The notes under the pieces are model-generated. The model ran no database searches. It was not told where the DNA came from and was given only the letters and a program-made list of their open reading frames with translations. The translations under genes were made by a program, and so were the position numbers. DNA of 64,000 nt from Sva-07 sp963716095 (lineage in GTDB: Bacteria > Actinomycetota > Acidimicrobiia > Acidimicrobiales > Ilumatobacteraceae), in contig CAVQSV010000007.1 in assembly GCA_963716095.1 (NCBI GenBank), positions 1-64,000 on the forward strand, in the 5' to 3' direction. Positions 39,322 to 47,434 of the stretch are shown here, piece after piece (position 1 is the first letter of the stretch; each line of letters starts with the position of its first letter).

Positions 39322-40154
39322 CGACCATGGCCGGACGCGAGTTCTCGTTGCCCTCAGACGAGCAAGTCGAACGCGATCGCGAGCTGCTCGAGGCGCTCGA
39401 CGATCATCAGTCGGTCGGTGAGAAGTACGCCCGCACGGGTGAGATCCCCGACGTCGTGCATCGTGATCCGTCGATGGGACCCTCGGCGAACGCCGAACGC
39501 ACCAGGGACCCCACCCCGGTGCAGTCCTTGCCCTCGCCGCCGCGGTTCGTCGGCCGGCGAATCGTGCAGGTCGTGTTGATCGTGCTGCTGATCGGAGTGG
39601 CCTACTACGCGGTGTCGCTGTGGCAGGTGTGGTCGACCGGGCGTGCGGACGAGTCGCGCAACGTCGATGCGATCGTCGTGTTGGGCGCTGCGCAGTACGA
39701 CGGACGCCCGTCTCCACAGTTGGCGGCTCGGCTCGACCATGTGGTCGATCTGTGGTCGGCTGATCTCGCGCCGCGAGTGGTGGTCACCGGAGGCAACCAG
39801 GAAGGTGATCGATTCACCGAGGCGTCAGCGTCGGCGGAGTATCTCGTCGCTCGGGGCGTGCCGGAGTCGGCGATCGTGCAGGAGGATGCCGGCACCAACA
39901 CCTTCGAGTCGCTCGAACGGGCGCGATCGCTGCTCGACTCATCGATCGAGACCGTCCTGATCGTGACCGACCCGTATCACGCACTCCGCAGCAAGCTGAC
40001 GGCCGAAGAGGTCGGGTTCACGGCCTTTGTGTCCGCCACGCCCGACTCGGTGGTCCGTGGCGCCGCCGAAACGCGCCGAGAGGTGGTCGAGGCAGCGGGC
40101 ATCGCCGTGGGCCGGATCATCGGGTTCGAACGGTTGAGTGGCCTCACCGACTGA
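39318..40154 (+). CDS. YdcF/DUF218 family membrane-anchored protein
   Basis: A 278-residue protein with a cytoplasmic N-terminal 75 residues, one membrane helix (VVLIVLLIGVAYYAVSLW), and an outer DUF218 domain with DAIVVLGAAQYDGRPSP, VVTGGNQEGD and EDAGTNTFESL. The family includes ElyC and SanA and is linked to envelope biogenesis. The GTG start overlaps the gltX stop (GTGA), so it is translationally coupled; ATG at 39327 is an alternative. Confidence 0.85.
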   Translation: MTTMAGREFSLPSDEQVERDRELLEALDDHQSVGEKYARTGEIPDVVHRDPSMGPSANAERTRDPTPVQSLPSPPRFVGRRIVQVVLIVLLIGVAYYAVSLWQVWSTGRADESRNVDAIVVLGAAQYDGRPSPQLAARLDHVVDLWSADLAPRVVVTGGNQEGDRFTEASASAEYLVARGVPESAIVQEDAGTNTFESLERARSLLDSSIETVLIVTDPYHALRSKLTAEEVGFTAFVSATPDSVVRGAAETRREVVEAAGIAVGRIIGFERLSGLTD

Positions 40155-40210
40155 GGCCGATACAATCCCGTCCCGCACCGGTCGTCGACTCGTCGTCGGC
40201 CGTCACGCCA

Positions 40211-40282
40211 TGGGGTGTGGTGTAATTGGTAACACAGCAGTTTCTGGTACTGTCATTCGGGGTTCGAGTCCCTGCACCCCAG
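40211..40282 (+). tRNA. tRNA-Gln (CUG)
   Basis: Cloverleaf of 72 nt. Acceptor tggggtg pairs with cacccca, the anticodon stem gcagt/actgt encloses loop ttctggt (anticodon CTG), and the T arm is cggggttcgagtccctg. No CCA is encoded. Confidence 0.93.
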
Positions 40283-40399
40283 CTCTGATCGATCGCCGGC
40301 CCGCACCATGCGAGGTCGGCGTCGTCGCTTCTCGGGCGCGACGACGGGCTGCGCGGGTGGGATCCGTGGCCCGGCTGATATCGTTGCCGATCGCTACTT

Positions 40400-40475
40400 G
40401 GCCCGTTCGTCTAGTGGCCTAGGACACCACCCTCTCAAGGTGGCGGCACGGGTTCGAATCCCGTACGGGCTGCCA
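40400..40475 (+). tRNA. tRNA-Glu (CUC), integration target
   Basis: Cloverleaf of 76 nt including CCA. Acceptor ggcccgt pairs with acgggct (first pair G-U), the anticodon stem ccacc/ggtgg encloses ctctcaa (anticodon CTC), and the T arm is cgggttcgaatcccg. From base 31 of the tRNA onward it is duplicated at 47,291, marking it as the attachment site of two integrative elements. Confidence 0.95.
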
Positions 40476-40514
40476 AGGAAGTACCAGGTCAGAGCCACTC
40501 TTCGGAGTGGCTCT
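40430..40514 (+). repeat. attL-type direct repeat, copy 1 (85 bp)
   Basis: Covers the tRNA-Glu 3' half from the anticodon stem, the CCA end and the following terminator. It matches 47291-47375 at 84 of 85 positions. The only difference is in the terminator loop (ttcg versus tccg). Confidence 0.92.
40491..40514 (+). terminator. tRNA-Glu terminator
   Basis: agagccactc and gagtggctct form a perfect 10-bp stem with a ttcg loop, followed by a short T-rich stretch (cctggtttt). It is part of the duplicated attachment sequence. Confidence 0.8.
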
Positions 40515-40572
40515 CCTGGTTTTCTGGACTCGTTGCCACTCTGATGCCAATCTCTCTGGAAGGAGAAATCGG

Positions 40573-41718
40573 ATGAAGGGTTTCATGCGGCAGCGAGGGG
40601 CGTCATGGGAGCTGAGGGTCTTCCTCGGCCCCGATCCGCTCACCGGCAAGAAGCAGTACGCCACGCGGACCGTGCGTGGCGGCAAGCGCGAGGCGCAGAC
40701 TGCGCTCGCCGAGATGGTCACCGAGGCCGAGCGCGGCCTCACGGTTCGAACGACCGCGACGGTCGGGGAGTTGCTCGAGGCCTGGTTCGAGTTCGCCTCG
40801 CCTGACTTCTCGCCGAAGACGGTCAAGGAGACACGGGGCTACATCGACCGCTCGCTGATGCCGGCGCTCGGGTCGAGGCGATTGGCCAAACTCACGCCCG
40901 CCGATCTCGATGCGTTCTACCGTCGACTGCTCACTTCGGGCGGGTCCGGTGGTCGACCGCTGGCGCCCGGGACGGTGAAGCGCATCCACGGCATTCTTCG
41001 GCGTGCGCTCAACCAGGGAGTCAAGTGGGGGTGGATCGGCATCAATCCAGCGACGGCGACCACACCGCCACGCGTGCCGGCGTCGGACATCAAACCCCCT
41101 TCGCCGGAGGCGCTCGGACGAGTGCTGCGACGAGCTGAGGTGGACTCGCCGGATCTGGCCTGCTACCTGATGCTCGCGGCTGCCACCGGCGCCCGTCGGT
41201 CAGAGTTGATTGCGCTTCGATGGACCGACGTCGATCTCGACGGCGCGACCGTCTCGATCGAGCGGGGAATCGTGTCCGGTCCGCATGGTCTCGTCGAGAA
41301 GGGAACGAAGACCCACTCCGCTCGCCGCGTGTCGCTCGACTCGCGGACGATGTCAGCCGTCGCCGATCACCGGGAGCGCATGATCGATCGAGCCGAGATC
41401 TGCAGCGTCGAGGCGGCCGCCGACGCCTTCGTCTTCAGCAACACCGCCGATGGGAGTCAGCCGTGGTTCCCCGACTCGGTGTCGCGGTCGTTCAAGCGTC
41501 TTTGCGAGAAGGAGGGTGTGCCCGACGTTCGCCTGCACGACCTCCGTCACTTCGTCGCCACCCAGCTGCTGAGTGCCGGCGTCGACGTGCGCACCGTGGC
41601 CGGTCGTCTCGGACACCGCAACGCGGCAACGACGCTCAACGTGTATGCGCACTTCGTCGAGCAGACTGATCGCGCGGCGGCCGACATCATGGGTGGCGTA
41701 CTGCGAGACGGTGCGTAG
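40573..41718 (+). CDS. tyrosine recombinase/integrase of element 1
   Basis: Site-specific integrase of 381 residues. An N-terminal AP2-like arm-binding part (MRQRGASWELRVFLGPDPLTGKKQYATRT) and a core-binding SAM-like domain precede the catalytic domain. Catalytic residues are all present: Arg in GARRSELIALRW (about 206), HDLRH (His 322, Arg 325), GHRN (about 349) and Tyr 358 in NVYAHF. It begins 58 bp after the att terminator, behind aaggagaaatcgg. It should be competent to excise element 1. Confidence 0.95.
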   Translation: MKGFMRQRGASWELRVFLGPDPLTGKKQYATRTVRGGKREAQTALAEMVTEAERGLTVRTTATVGELLEAWFEFASPDFSPKTVKETRGYIDRSLMPALGSRRLAKLTPADLDAFYRRLLTSGGSGGRPLAPGTVKRIHGILRRALNQGVKWGWIGINPATATTPPRVPASDIKPPSPEALGRVLRRAEVDSPDLACYLMLAAATGARRSELIALRWTDVDLDGATVSIERGIVSGPHGLVEKGTKTHSARRVSLDSRTMSAVADHRERMIDRAEICSVEAAADAFVFSNTADGSQPWFPDSVSRSFKRLCEKEGVPDVRLHDLRHFVATQLLSAGVDVRTVAGRLGHRNAATTLNVYAHFVEQTDRAAADIMGGVLRDGA

Positions 41719-41725
41719 GAGGGTT

Positions 41726-41953
41726 TCAGATTTCTCGCCCTGGCATCGCGTCGTCTGGCCGGCGGTCATCGGTCGCGTGCAGCAGGCGGTCGACGACGAT
41801 CGTCGGCACGACGACACGTCGACCGAAACGTCGGGCCTGGATGTCGCCCCGTCTCACACATTCGTACGCGGTGGTTCGCGAGATGCCGAGGATGTGGGCG
41901 ACTTCCTCGACGGTGTAGGTGGATCGCCGTGTGGGTTCGTCGGAGTTGCTCAT
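41726..41953 (-). CDS. small HTH excisionase-like protein of element 1
   Basis: A 75-residue DNA-binding protein with a MerR/excisionase-type helix-turn-helix, YTVEEVAHILGISRTTAYECVRRGDIQARRFGRR (given here as positions 15-45: key parts VEEVAHILGISR and GRRVVVP). It lies tail to tail with the integrase, 7 bp apart, and probably sets the direction of recombination or represses the element. A relative with the same position exists in element 2 (48612-48848). ATG at 41953 was chosen over an upstream ATG with unlike sequence. Confidence 0.8.
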   Translation of the reverse strand: MSNSDEPTRRSTYTVEEVAHILGISRTTAYECVRRGDIQARRFGRRVVVPTIVVDRLLHATDDRRPDDAMPGREI

Positions 41954-42092
41954 GTCCGTACTGTCCAGATGACTACTCACTCGACTACTCCCACCGAGGC
42001 ACGCGATGACTCCCACCGGTGCGTCGGATCGCTCCCACCAAGTGTTCGATCACTCCCCGTGGTCGTGTGTGTGGTCGTGTGAGTCGTTGTGG

Positions 42093-42551
42093 TCAGGTCG
42101 GTCGTCGCCGTTGGCGTTCTGCCTGGCGGCGTTGCGCCCGGTTCGGTCCATGAGTCGATCGGGCATTGGGCGCGAGCGTGATCTTGGTGTGGACGAGTTC
42201 GTCGAGTCGGTCCTGCATGTTGGCGCGGTCGCGTTCGGCGTCGTCGAGTTCGGTTCGGAGGCGGTCGTTGCGTTCGCTGATCCAGTTGGAGCGGACCTGC
42301 TCTCGCTCGAGTTCCTTCTCGGCTCGTCGTAGGGCCGTCTGAGTCGTCTTGAGTTCGGCTTTGAGTGCGTCGATGGTGTCGCCGAGTTGGCGGACCTGGT
42401 CCCATGCGACGGCGGCTTCGTCACCGGACTCCAAAGCAACCTCGATGGTGGGTGGTTCGTCGTCACCGCGTTCTCGTGCTCGGAAGGCGCGCACGCGGTC
42501 AGCGTCGGAGCGCCACTTGCGGGGGCGGCCTCCTTTGCCGGGCACGGTCAT
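42093..42551 (-). CDS. GRPRK-motif coiled-coil protein of element 1
   Basis: A 152-residue basic protein that I do not recognise. It starts VPGKGGRPRKWRSDADRVRA, where GRPRK recalls an AT-hook or KfrA-like DNA-binding tip. A long heptad coiled coil follows (DTIDALKAELKTTQTALRRAEKEL and on), with a very basic tail (AQRRQAERQRRR). A protein of the same plan is coded by element 2 at 49703-50104, so it belongs to the element backbone. A role in partition, replication or element DNA binding is plausible but not shown. Confidence 0.7.
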   Translation of the reverse strand: MTVPGKGGRPRKWRSDADRVRAFRARERGDDEPPTIEVALESGDEAAVAWDQVRQLGDTIDALKAELKTTQTALRRAEKELEREQVRSNWISERNDRLRTELDDAERDRANMQDRLDELVHTKITLAPNARSTHGPNRAQRRQAERQRRRPT

Positions 42552-43172
42552 GGGCGTGATCGTAACGAAACGTAACGATTCGTGCACCCACCGGGTAATT
42601 GTCTGTGAGGGTGCTGCTTGATTGACGATCAGGGATTATGCGGTGGGCCGATCTACCCGGGAGGCCGCACAGTTCGCCGGTACGCGAGCGGTCGCCGAGC
42701 CGAAGACGGCGAGCCAAGTGTGCGCCTGATCCGGCACCGGTGTTGCCCACATGACGTCCAAGGGGCGGGACGAACGCTGACGCTGGGCGCTCGTCGTCCA
42801 GCCGGTGAATGGGAGGTGGTTCATGCGACGATTCTCGGTCCGTCTCGTGGCCGTTCTGGTCGCGTCCGTTGTGACTGAAAGCGATATTTCGAGCGCCGGA
42901 CCACCGCTCTGTCAGCGGGGTCCCTTCGGTGCCGATCATCAATCCGGGTCAGGGTCGCAATTTGTTGAGTTGTTGAGGTGATTGCGATCGTCACGAACTC
43001 GTCGAAATGCTCCGAACGAGTGAACAGTTGCGCGACCTACTCCCTGACGCTGACGCGATGGCGCCGAACATACCCGGAGCGGTCTGGGTCGAACCGTTCC
43101 AGACTGCGACCGGTTGAGCGTGGCGATGGCGATGCAACCGCGAGAGACCAAGCCGCCGTGGCTGATCTTGAT
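42552..43172. other. intergenic region of element 1 without a clear gene
   Basis: No frame has convincing codon use. It holds gggattatgcggtg at 42627-42640, which recurs in element 2 at 50256, flanked by ggccgatctacccgggaggccgcac. The base composition dips near 42940-43000. It could hold promoters or an origin. Confidence 0.4.
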
Positions 43173-43562
43173 TCAGAGGTCGCCGTGGTGTTCGACGGTC
43201 GGGAGGTCCGCCGCGATCCAAGCTTTGAGGCCGCCATCCATGTTGGCGACGTTCTGGTAGCCCATGTTCTTGAGTGTGTGGGTGGCGAGTGCGGCGCGTG
43301 CGCCTGAGGCGCAGTAGAGAATTACTCGACGAGTGGGCTCCAACTCTGGGTTGTGGCGGGGGCTTGCAGGGTCGACGACGAACTCCAGCAGGCCGCGTGG
43401 CACCTGGAGTGCTCCCTCGATGTGACGCTCCCATTCGACCGGCTCGCGGACGTCGATGATGATCGGGCCACCCGCAGTCAGTTCCTGCGACACTGCTTCG
43501 GGAGTCACGAACTCGATCTGAGCGCGTGCCTCACCGATCATCTCGACGACAGATTTCACCAT
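43173..43562 (-). CDS. rhodanese-domain sulfurtransferase
   Basis: A single-domain rhodanese of 129 residues, moving sulfane sulfur via an active-site Cys. The loop is CASGAR in VILYCASGARAALATHTL, and PIIIDVREPVEWERHIEGA and MDGGLKAW are the usual flanking motifs. It lies 31 bp downstream of the desulfinase-like gene on the same strand, so the two are likely one operon. Sulfur handling fits the proposed neighbour. Confidence 0.88.
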   Translation of the reverse strand: MVKSVVEMIGEARAQIEFVTPEAVSQELTAGGPIIIDVREPVEWERHIEGALQVPRGLLEFVVDPASPRHNPELEPTRRVILYCASGARAALATHTLKNMGYQNVANMDGGLKAWIAADLPTVEHHGDL

Positions 43563-43593
43563 GATCGTCGAACTCCTTCGTCGTTGGTCGGGG

Positions 43594-44754
43594 TCAGCCG
43601 AGTCGGACGCCGGGTGCGCCGAGCTCGGTGGGTTCGGGAAGCTTCGCTGTCGACCTGCGAGTCCATTCCTCTTCGAGAAGTTCTCGTGAGGCCTGTTCGA
43701 GGAACTGCGGTGCGGCCCATTCGTGCACGTCGTAGTCGTTGTGGATGTAGCCGTGGCTCAGCATGAAGTCCTTGGCGATGTCGATCGACACGAGGTTCTT
43801 CGGCGACAGGTTCGGGACCATGTCGACGTCCTTGATCCCCTGGTAGGTGTCCTCGATGTCTCGATAGTACGTTTGGCGATTCAAGATGCCGGCCGCCGCA
43901 TGCTTGTCGTCGTTGGCCCAACGTCCCACCTTGATCATCGCCTTCATGTAGGCGACGACGAGTTCAGGGTGTTCGTCGGCCATGACATCGGTGCAGGTGA
44001 TGACGGCAGGGCAGTTGGCCATCTGCATGGTCCAGTCCGGATATCGGGACAGGTCCTCGATCGCCTTGAACTTGCCGGTGTCCTCCTGGAGGTGCTGGAA
44101 CACCTTGCTCTGGGTGTAGATCGCGTCGACGACTCCGTCCTCCAGACCTTTCTCCAGTGGCCGGAATGCGAGGTCGTGCTTGTGATCCCGTCGCAGCCAC
44201 AGCTCCGAGGGGTTGTTCATGTTGACCTTGAGCATCTCGGGCTTGTCATACCAGTCGTCCGGATACGGGAAGTCGACGATTTCGACGTCGTCGGTCGTCA
44301 TGCCGTTGATGCGCAACATGAGCTCGATGCCGGCGTGTTCCTGGATGCGCCACCAGTCGTTCTTGATCGTGTTGAGGCTCTTGGTGAGCCCGATCTTCTT
44401 GCCTCGCAGATCGTCCATCCGGAAGATGTCGTCACGGGAACGCACCAACATGGCGCCACCCTCGTACACCTGCGTCGCTCCGAGCAGCCGCGTCCGACGA
44501 AGATCCGCGTTCACGTGGATCGTCGGGTACAGACCGCCGAAACGGATCAGATTGTCGAGGTTGTGGATGTAGTGCGGGTACCAGTTGTTCCCGGCGACGG
44601 AGCGGAAGAAGGCGTATTCGACGCCGATCTTCTTGAACTCCTCGCGGCACCAGCCCAACTCCTGGTCGACGTTGTTGGCCGACACCATCGGGCAGTTCGT
44701 GAACCACACCTCCTTCCAGTTCAGCGGGACGGTGGTGGCAACTCGCTCGGACAT
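43594..44754 (-). CDS. DszB-like aryl-sulfinate desulfinase (NMT1/THI5-like fold)
   Basis: A 386-residue protein with the periplasmic-binding-like fold but no signal peptide. It resembles DszB, which frees sulfite from 2-(2'-hydroxyphenyl)benzenesulfinate. WFTNCPM holds Cys21 (DszB Cys27 in YSNCPV); His61 and Arg71 in IRFGG keep the exact 10-residue spacing of DszB His60 and Arg70 (TRFGG). RTRLLGATQVYEGGAMLVRSRDD and the C-terminal EWAAPQFLEQA also match DszB's RTRLLGITPL and QWAAPEFLNNS. An aggaggag site lies before ATG 44754. No DszA or DszC is near, so the natural sulfinate is unknown. A plain ABC-type binding protein is the main alternative, less likely without a signal peptide. Confidence 0.62.
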   Translation of the reverse strand: MSERVATTVPLNWKEVWFTNCPMVSANNVDQELGWCREEFKKIGVEYAFFRSVAGNNWYPHYIHNLDNLIRFGGLYPTIHVNADLRRTRLLGATQVYEGGAMLVRSRDDIFRMDDLRGKKIGLTKSLNTIKNDWWRIQEHAGIELMLRINGMTTDDVEIVDFPYPDDWYDKPEMLKVNMNNPSELWLRRDHKHDLAFRPLEKGLEDGVVDAIYTQSKVFQHLQEDTGKFKAIEDLSRYPDWTMQMANCPAVITCTDVMADEHPELVVAYMKAMIKVGRWANDDKHAAAGILNRQTYYRDIEDTYQGIKDVDMVPNLSPKNLVSIDIAKDFMLSHGYIHNDYDVHEWAAPQFLEQASRELLEEEWTRRSTAKLPEPTELGAPGVRLG

Positions 44755-44813
44755 CGAACTCTCCTCCTCGGTCGTGCGGTTCGTTTCATCTCGTGAAGAC
44801 GACCGCACCAATG

Positions 44814-44827
44814 TGTACATCTGTACT
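44814..44827. promoter_or_regulatory. candidate TetR operator
   Basis: tgtaca-tc-tgtact sits in the 134-bp gap between the TetR gene and the desulfinase-like gene it probably controls. The repeat is nearly symmetric because TGTACA is self-complementary. It is a position-based suggestion. Confidence 0.4.
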
Positions 44828-44888
44828 CATCATGAGCCCGATGTTCCGAGCTGCCCCAGGGCCGATGGTCCCGATCGCCTTCCGATTC

Positions 44889-45524
44889 TCAGACCTGGCG
44901 CGGGGTGGGGTCGGCCGGTGACGGCCACGGCGTCGCACCGAGCCGGCGCGCCGAGTGCACCAACTCCTCCCGAAGCATCGCCAACGGCACCTCATCCAAT
45001 TCACCCGCCGCGACCAGGTAGTCCTCGAAGACTCGCCATCCGATGGCCGTCGCCACGATCTGTGCCGCTCGAACTCGCGCCGCGACCGGATCCAGCCCAT
45101 ACCCGTCAGCAAGGGTGTTCGCCATCGCGGCGACCGGGTTGAATCCCTGGCGGCCCGCCAGCGGGCGTCCCCGTATGACGAGGGACGCGGTCACCCGCGA
45201 CCATTTGCCCATCACCGTCTCGACCCCGTGCCCCTGGCCCGACAGCGGGTTCTCACTCACGCTTCTGGCCAACTGGGCGGACAGGTCATCGAAGACCGCC
45301 AGCTCGAGCTCCTCCCGATCGCCGATGTACCGGCTGATGAGCCCGAGATGGGTGTTTGCCGCACTGGCGATGTCACGCAGCGAGACCTGTCCGACGCCAC
45401 GCTCTGCGAACAGCTTCGCGGCAGCGTCGAGCACCGCTCGACGAACCTCTTCTGGTCCCGACGGAGACCCCGGAGGGCGGCGCGGTCCAGGTCGGCGGTG
45501 AACGCCGCTCTCTTGTTCGGTCAT
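44889..45524 (-). CDS. TetR-family transcriptional regulator
   Basis: A 211-residue repressor. The HTH is VLDAAAKLFAERGVGQVSLR followed by IASAANTHLGLISRYIGDREEL, where the last part is the recognition helix region. The ligand-binding half is helical and unlike well-known subfamilies. It lies upstream of the desulfinase-like and rhodanese genes on the same strand, so it likely senses their substrate. ATG at 45524 was chosen; a Pro/Arg-rich 30-residue lead follows it. Confidence 0.88.
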   Translation of the reverse strand: MTEQESGVHRRPGPRRPPGSPSGPEEVRRAVLDAAAKLFAERGVGQVSLRDIASAANTHLGLISRYIGDREELELAVFDDLSAQLARSVSENPLSGQGHGVETVMGKWSRVTASLVIRGRPLAGRQGFNPVAAMANTLADGYGLDPVAARVRAAQIVATAIGWRVFEDYLVAAGELDEVPLAMLREELVHSARRLGATPWPSPADPTPRQV

Positions 45525-45950
45525 ATGGGTCCGAGCAATCCTTCCACAGCGGGCCAGTCTTGCTGCCAGCATCGCATGGGCGGTCACCAGCATCCGTCGT
45601 CATGCTGGTGAGACACGAGCGAACCACTGACCGCGCGGCAACGCGAGCGGAGCAAGCCGACGCCTTCGGCAACGGTCACCCACCGCAGATCGGCATGCAG
45701 AATCACTGCTCGGCATGCGGGACGCGCGCCACAGTGCGGCCCAATCGTGACACGAGACAATCCCAGCCGGCCGTGCTCGAATGCCGGTACCGGGTGCAGG
45801 TTGACGCTTCGGCGACCGTCCTGATCCGAGGCTCAGGGAGCGAATGGTGATCGATGGTCACCCGTGACCGAGTTCCTGGGTACACAGCGAAACCGCAGGG
45901 CCGGACAAGCCCCTCCTGGAGAGACTCCGCAGTTCCTCGTTCCAAGAGAG
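45525..45950. other. gap in element 1 without a recognised feature
   Basis: About 430 bp with no convincing reading frame. The promoter of the TetR operon must lie near its left end, but no clear -35/-10 pair was seen. Confidence 0.3.
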
Positions 45951-46268
45951 TCAGATGATCCGAAGCTGTTCCGTCACGCGTCGCCAAAACCGCCGGTAGA
46001 GGGGCCGATCGTGTCGCCACTCGGCTTCCTCGTCGACGCTTGCTCCGGTCACGCCGGCCTGCCCCGCCGGGTTCTCGGCTGGGGTCAGTCGACCGGTAGA
46101 GATGTAACTCCCGACAGCCCACATCGAGATATGGAGCCGTTCGGCGGCGTCGAACTGGCTCACCCATTCCGAATCCGTCACCAAGACGACGCGCCGTCGC
46201 AGAGAAGAGGGATAGCCCTTGTCCTGCCGCTCCACCGCCCGACGGTGCACGCGCTCTCCGATCTCCAT
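45951..46268 (-). CDS. hypothetical HTH protein
   Basis: A 105-residue reading frame whose C-terminal two thirds look real: VLVTDSEWVSQFDAAERLHIS and MWAVGSYISTGRLTPAENPAG resemble a helix-turn-helix with a wing, as in excisionase or MerR-like proteins. The N-terminal 25 residues are Arg-rich and the start at 46268 is uncertain. It points away from the VapBC-like pair. A short regulatory role in the element is possible. Confidence 0.45.
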   Translation of the reverse strand: MEIGERVHRRAVERQDKGYPSSLRRRVVLVTDSEWVSQFDAAERLHISMWAVGSYISTGRLTPAENPAGQAGVTGASVDEEAEWRHDRPLYRRFWRRVTEQLRII

Positions 46269-46514
46269 CGAACCACCCCACACCACAAGTCTGCCCGGCC
46301 GAGACCTGTTCCGAGCCGCCGAGGTCCCGCTGCAGGGAACCCGATAACGCCCGCTCGAACTCACCAACCGCCGCCCGGCAGGACCGTGCGACTTCGGCCC
46401 TACTGCGGTGCAACACTTTCGCGGGCGGCCCGGCTGATTCAGTCGCCTGGTGGGATGGTCCTGCACGCATCCGGCGCATGCGGCCTGTCGCTCGTCGCGA
46501 GTACCCTGATCTGC

Positions 46515-46697
46515 ATGGCACGACGCGCTGACGAGTTGCACGACCGGGTGGTCGTTGTGAATCCGGAGGAGGACTGCTCTCCGGCCGCGTTCCGTTTGCT
46601 CATCGACGAGCTCTCCATCGAACCGGAACCTGAGCTCGAATCCTTGGACGCAGCGGCCGTACTCGAGACGATCCGCGCCGAGTCCGAACACGCGTGA
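46515..46697 (+). CDS. VapB-like antitoxin
   Basis: A 60-residue acidic protein whose stop overlaps the PIN toxin start (GTGA), the usual antitoxin-first order. The sequence has DELHDRVVVVNPEEDCSPAA and an acidic C-terminus, and lacks an obvious DNA-binding fold. It is assigned by position and size. Confidence 0.6.
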   Translation: MARRADELHDRVVVVNPEEDCSPAAFRLLIDELSIEPEPELESLDAAAVLETIRAESEHA

Positions 46698-47107
46698 CGC
46701 CCGTTGTCATCGACGCGTCCGCTGGCGTGGAGATCCTTGCCAACACTGCCCACGGTCGGCGTCTCGCACGACTGCTTCCGACCGATGCCGTGGGCTGGGT
46801 GCCCGAGCACTTCTACGTCGAAGTCGCCGGGGTCGTGCGACATCAGACCGTCGTGGCTCGGACGCTGACCGAGGAGGCTGCCGCGGAGGTGTTGGGCCGG
46901 CTCGATCGTTGGCACCTGCGCCAAGCGCAACCCGGACCGTTGATCGCCGCTGCGTGGCGATTTCGTCACAACATGACCATGGCCGATGCCGTCTACGTCG
47001 CGCTCGCCGCCGAACTCGGGGGAGCCTTGCTCACCGACGATCACCGGCTTGTCAACTCGCCCGGATTCCCGACCAACGTGAGCGCTCTCACACTCGACCG
47101 CTCCTGA
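46694..47107 (+). CDS. PIN-domain toxin, VapC-like
   Basis: A 137-residue PIN ribonuclease. Acidic residues expected for Mg2+ binding are at VVIDASAGVEIL (Asp), HFYVEVAGVVR (Glu), MTMADAVYVALA (Asp) and LLTDDHRL (Asp). With the small upstream partner it forms a type II toxin-antitoxin pair, which may stabilise element 1. It is the last gene before the right attachment repeat. Confidence 0.88.
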   Translation: MTPVVIDASAGVEILANTAHGRRLARLLPTDAVGWVPEHFYVEVAGVVRHQTVVARTLTEEAAAEVLGRLDRWHLRQAQPGPLIAAAWRFRHNMTMADAVYVALAAELGGALLTDDHRLVNSPGFPTNVSALTLDRS

Positions 47108-47290
47108 ACACGACCGGCAGTCGGTCGGGCGGCCCCTCGCCCCGGCTGGGCGTCTTGCCAATCCACTTGCCACTCCACGCAGCGGCACTGGCCGATATCG
47201 GACGACACGAGCCAACACGGCGTGTAGCGTTGGCCCTGCTCAGACCACACAAGACGGCATCAGACAACACGAGCCGGACAGTCTCAGTCG

Positions 47291-47375
47291 CCCTCTCAAG
47301 GTGGCGGCACGGGTTCGAATCCCGTACGGGCTGCCAAGGAAGTACCAGGTCAGAGCCACTCTCCGGAGTGGCTCT
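47291..47375 (+). repeat. attachment repeat, copy 2 (partial tRNA-Glu plus terminator)
   Basis: Duplicates tRNA-Glu from the anticodon stem to CCA plus its terminator hairpin (47352-47375). It is both the right end of element 1 and the left end of element 2. The 5' half of the tRNA is absent, so this copy makes no tRNA. Confidence 0.93.
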
Positions 47376-47434
47376 TTCCGTTCCCGGCCTCTGTTGCCCA
47401 TGGCCTGCCCATGAACGACAATGGAGGTCACGCC

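Larger units (their letters stand above)
40430..47290. mobile_element. integrative element 1 at tRNA-Glu (about 6.9 kb)
   Basis: Bounded by the 85-bp direct repeat at 40430 and 47291. It carries, from left to right, an intact tyrosine integrase, a small HTH protein, a GRPRK coiled-coil protein, a rhodanese / desulfinase-like / TetR block, a further HTH protein and a VapBC-like pair. There are no conjugation or phage structural genes, so it fits a small genomic island or satellite that may need a helper. Confidence 0.85.

Noticed and set aside
40283..40399. A third tRNA between tRNA-Gln and tRNA-Glu
   Set aside because: No cloverleaf or T-arm consensus in this gap.
45864..46514. Long N-terminal extension of the antitoxin frame
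   Set aside because: Pro/Arg-rich sequence without homology; the 60-residue ATG start fits antitoxin size and the overlap with the PIN toxin.
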